The notes below the pieces were generated by a model. That model ran no database searches. It was not told the origin of the DNA and saw only the letters and a program-made list of their open reading frames with translations. Shown piece by piece: positions 35,652 through 36,616 of a stretch of DNA of 36,616 nt. The translations under genes and the position numbers were made by a program. Origin of the DNA: a virus. Location: positions 1 to 36,616 of IMG/VR virus record IMGVR_UViG_3300046616_000409, one strand, 5' to 3'. Positions within the stretch are counted from its first letter, which is position 1; each line of letters begins with the position of its first letter.

Positions 35652-36616
35652 TTACTCCTGGTCGGACAATTGGCTGCGCTTACGGGCGGACTTTTCCCGA
35701 TCGATGCGGGTCAGCTCGGCACGCACGGCACGGGCAACAGCCTGGGCATCCATGCCCGGGGTGGGGTGAATGTTGATTTCGTAGTGGTCGTGACTGTCGT
35801 AGGTCACGGCAGCCTGTGGCGCGACGGGGGCTCGGTTGTCGATCTCTACCGCTGGAGTTGCCGCCGTGCCCATGGCCATGACAGGGGCCGCGATGCTGCC
35901 CAATGCCATGGCGCCAGCGGCTGTGAACTGTTTGCCGAGGTTGGCTAATGTCGCCAAAACGCCTGTATCAGCCCCGGAGGGACCAGTCGAGGGCACGGTC
36001 GATTGCGCCGCCTTGAGCGGCTGAGCCACACCGGCAGCCTCGGCCAGGGTGCGTTGCACCCCCATCGAGGATGGACCGGCGATCGCATTCATCACGAACG
36101 ATCCTGCGCCGGTGAGTTGCTTACTGATTTGCGCGACGGCATCGAGCGGCCCTTGCTCACCGGATTGCAGCCCCTGCGTCAGACCGGCCATGGTGAAGCC
36201 GCCCAGTTCGGCAAAGACCCGCGATGGGCTGTGGATGCCGAGTTTTTCTTTGAACCAGTCAATAGTCGAACCACCGATCGAGGTGATGGTGTCCTTGATC
36301 TGTCCGGCGCCGGCCATTAACCCGTTGACCAGGCCGTTGACGATCATGTTGCCGAACTCGGTGAAGCGCGTCGGCAGATCTACGCCCAGGTAGCTCAGCA
36401 CGCCAGCAAAGGCCTGGTAGATCAGCCCAATCGGACTGAAGTTGGCCAGGGTGGTGAGAATGCCGCCGATGCCGCCACTGAAGCCGGCCTTGATTTCGGT
36501 CCAGGCATTGGCGAAGTACAGCTTCACCTGGTCCCAGTTCTGATAGATGAGGTAGCCGGCGCCGGCCAGTACAGCCACGACGGCGGCGATGGCCAGCGCT
36601 ACAGGGTTGGCGGCCA
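35652..36616 (-). CDS. T: Tail tape measure protein, C-terminal part
   Basis: This is the rest of the tape measure, continuing from base 1 across the circular junction at 36489/1. From the edge it reads hydrophobic AIAAVVAVLAGAGYLIYQNWDQVK, then a conserved tail region with FKEKLGIHSPSRVFAELGGFTMAGLTQGLQ, and a variable Ala/Gly/Pro stretch before ending RIDREKSARKRSQLSDQE. The LGIHSPSRVFAELG motif is typical of P2-like tape measures. The 127 bases at 36490-36616 duplicate the first bases of the window, so only 35652-36489 is unique. Confidence 0.93.
   Translation of the reverse strand, partial: AANPVALAIAAVVAVLAGAGYLIYQNWDQVKLYFANAWTEIKAGFSGGIGGILTTLANFSPIGLIYQAFAGVLSYLGVDLPTRFTEFGNMIVNGLVNGLMAGAGQIKDTITSIGGSTIDWFKEKLGIHSPSRVFAELGGFTMAGLTQGLQSGEQGPLDAVAQISKQLTGAGSFVMNAIAGPSSMGVQRTLAEAAGVAQPLKAAQSTVPSTGPSGADTGVLATLANLGKQFTAAGAMALGSIAAPVMAMGTAATPAVEIDNRAPVAPQAAVTYDSHDHYEINIHPTPGMDAQAVARAVRAELTRIDREKSARKRSQLSDQE
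36490..36616. repeat. Terminal redundancy, copy 2 (circular overlap)
   Basis: These 127 bases are identical to bases 1-127. A perfect overlap of this exact length is typical of a de Bruijn-graph assembly of a circular molecule. P2-like phages are cos-packaged and have no such terminal repeat, and the repeat does not lie near cos. Confidence 0.95.

Noticed and set aside
1-36616. Long terminal repeat of a transposon or packaging redundancy
   Set aside because: The 127-base repeat lies inside one gene whose frame closes when the ends are joined, and P2-like phages package from cos without such redundancy.

Overview
The window is the complete genome of a temperate P2-like (Peduovirus-type, phiCTX-like) tailed phage with a contractile tail, almost certainly from a Pseudomonas host. 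Bases 1-127 are repeated exactly at 36490-36616, so the sequence is a circular molecule of about 36,489 bp cut inside the tape-measure gene. The Pseudomonas assignment rests on a PrtN-family gene, a tRNA-Gly(CCC) attachment site, about 60% GC and P2/phiCTX-type gene content.

Reading from the packaging site (candidate cos near 19.8 kb) leftwards: a Dam-type methylase, portal (Q) and terminase large subunit (P) lie on the + strand. Across a divergent late promoter follow, on the - strand, scaffold/protease (O), capsid (N), small terminase (M), head completion (L), tail X, holin, muramidase endolysin, a small unknown protein, Rz/Rz1 spanins, tail completion (R, S), baseplate (V, W, J, I), tail fibre (H) and its assembly protein, sheath (FI), tube (FII), chaperones E/E' with a T TTT TTG frameshift, tape measure (T, across the junction), U and D. 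Three copies of a dyad TGTAG-N9-YTACAGG sit at the P2 late-promoter positions (O/P, V, FI) and are the likely targets of the Ogr/Delta-like zinc protein.

The switch and early region (33.9 to 27.6 kb): a short HTH repressor without a protease domain faces a BcepMu gp16-like DNA-binding protein. The leftward early operon then runs through a CII-like regulator, Ogr, two unknown proteins, a large zinc-ribbon/TOPRIM/helicase replication protein in place of P2 gpA, several very small proteins and a PrtN-family regulator, and meets the tyrosine integrase tail to tail. Next to the repressor, a near-consensus LexA box drives a 57-residue protein whose C-terminus resembles that of the repressor. This is a plausible SOS-controlled antirepressor.

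Accessory content: between integrase and attP (3' part of tRNA-Gly at 22742-22787) lies a lower-GC cargo block with an AAA ATPase, a TOPRIM-like nuclease and a TIR/deoxyribosyltransferase-like protein, probably a phage-defence locus. Between attP and cos are six small leftward genes of unknown function, a 33-residue micro-ORF, strong terminators, and a noncoding, repeat-rich stretch that includes an array of GTTAG repeats around an AT-rich core.
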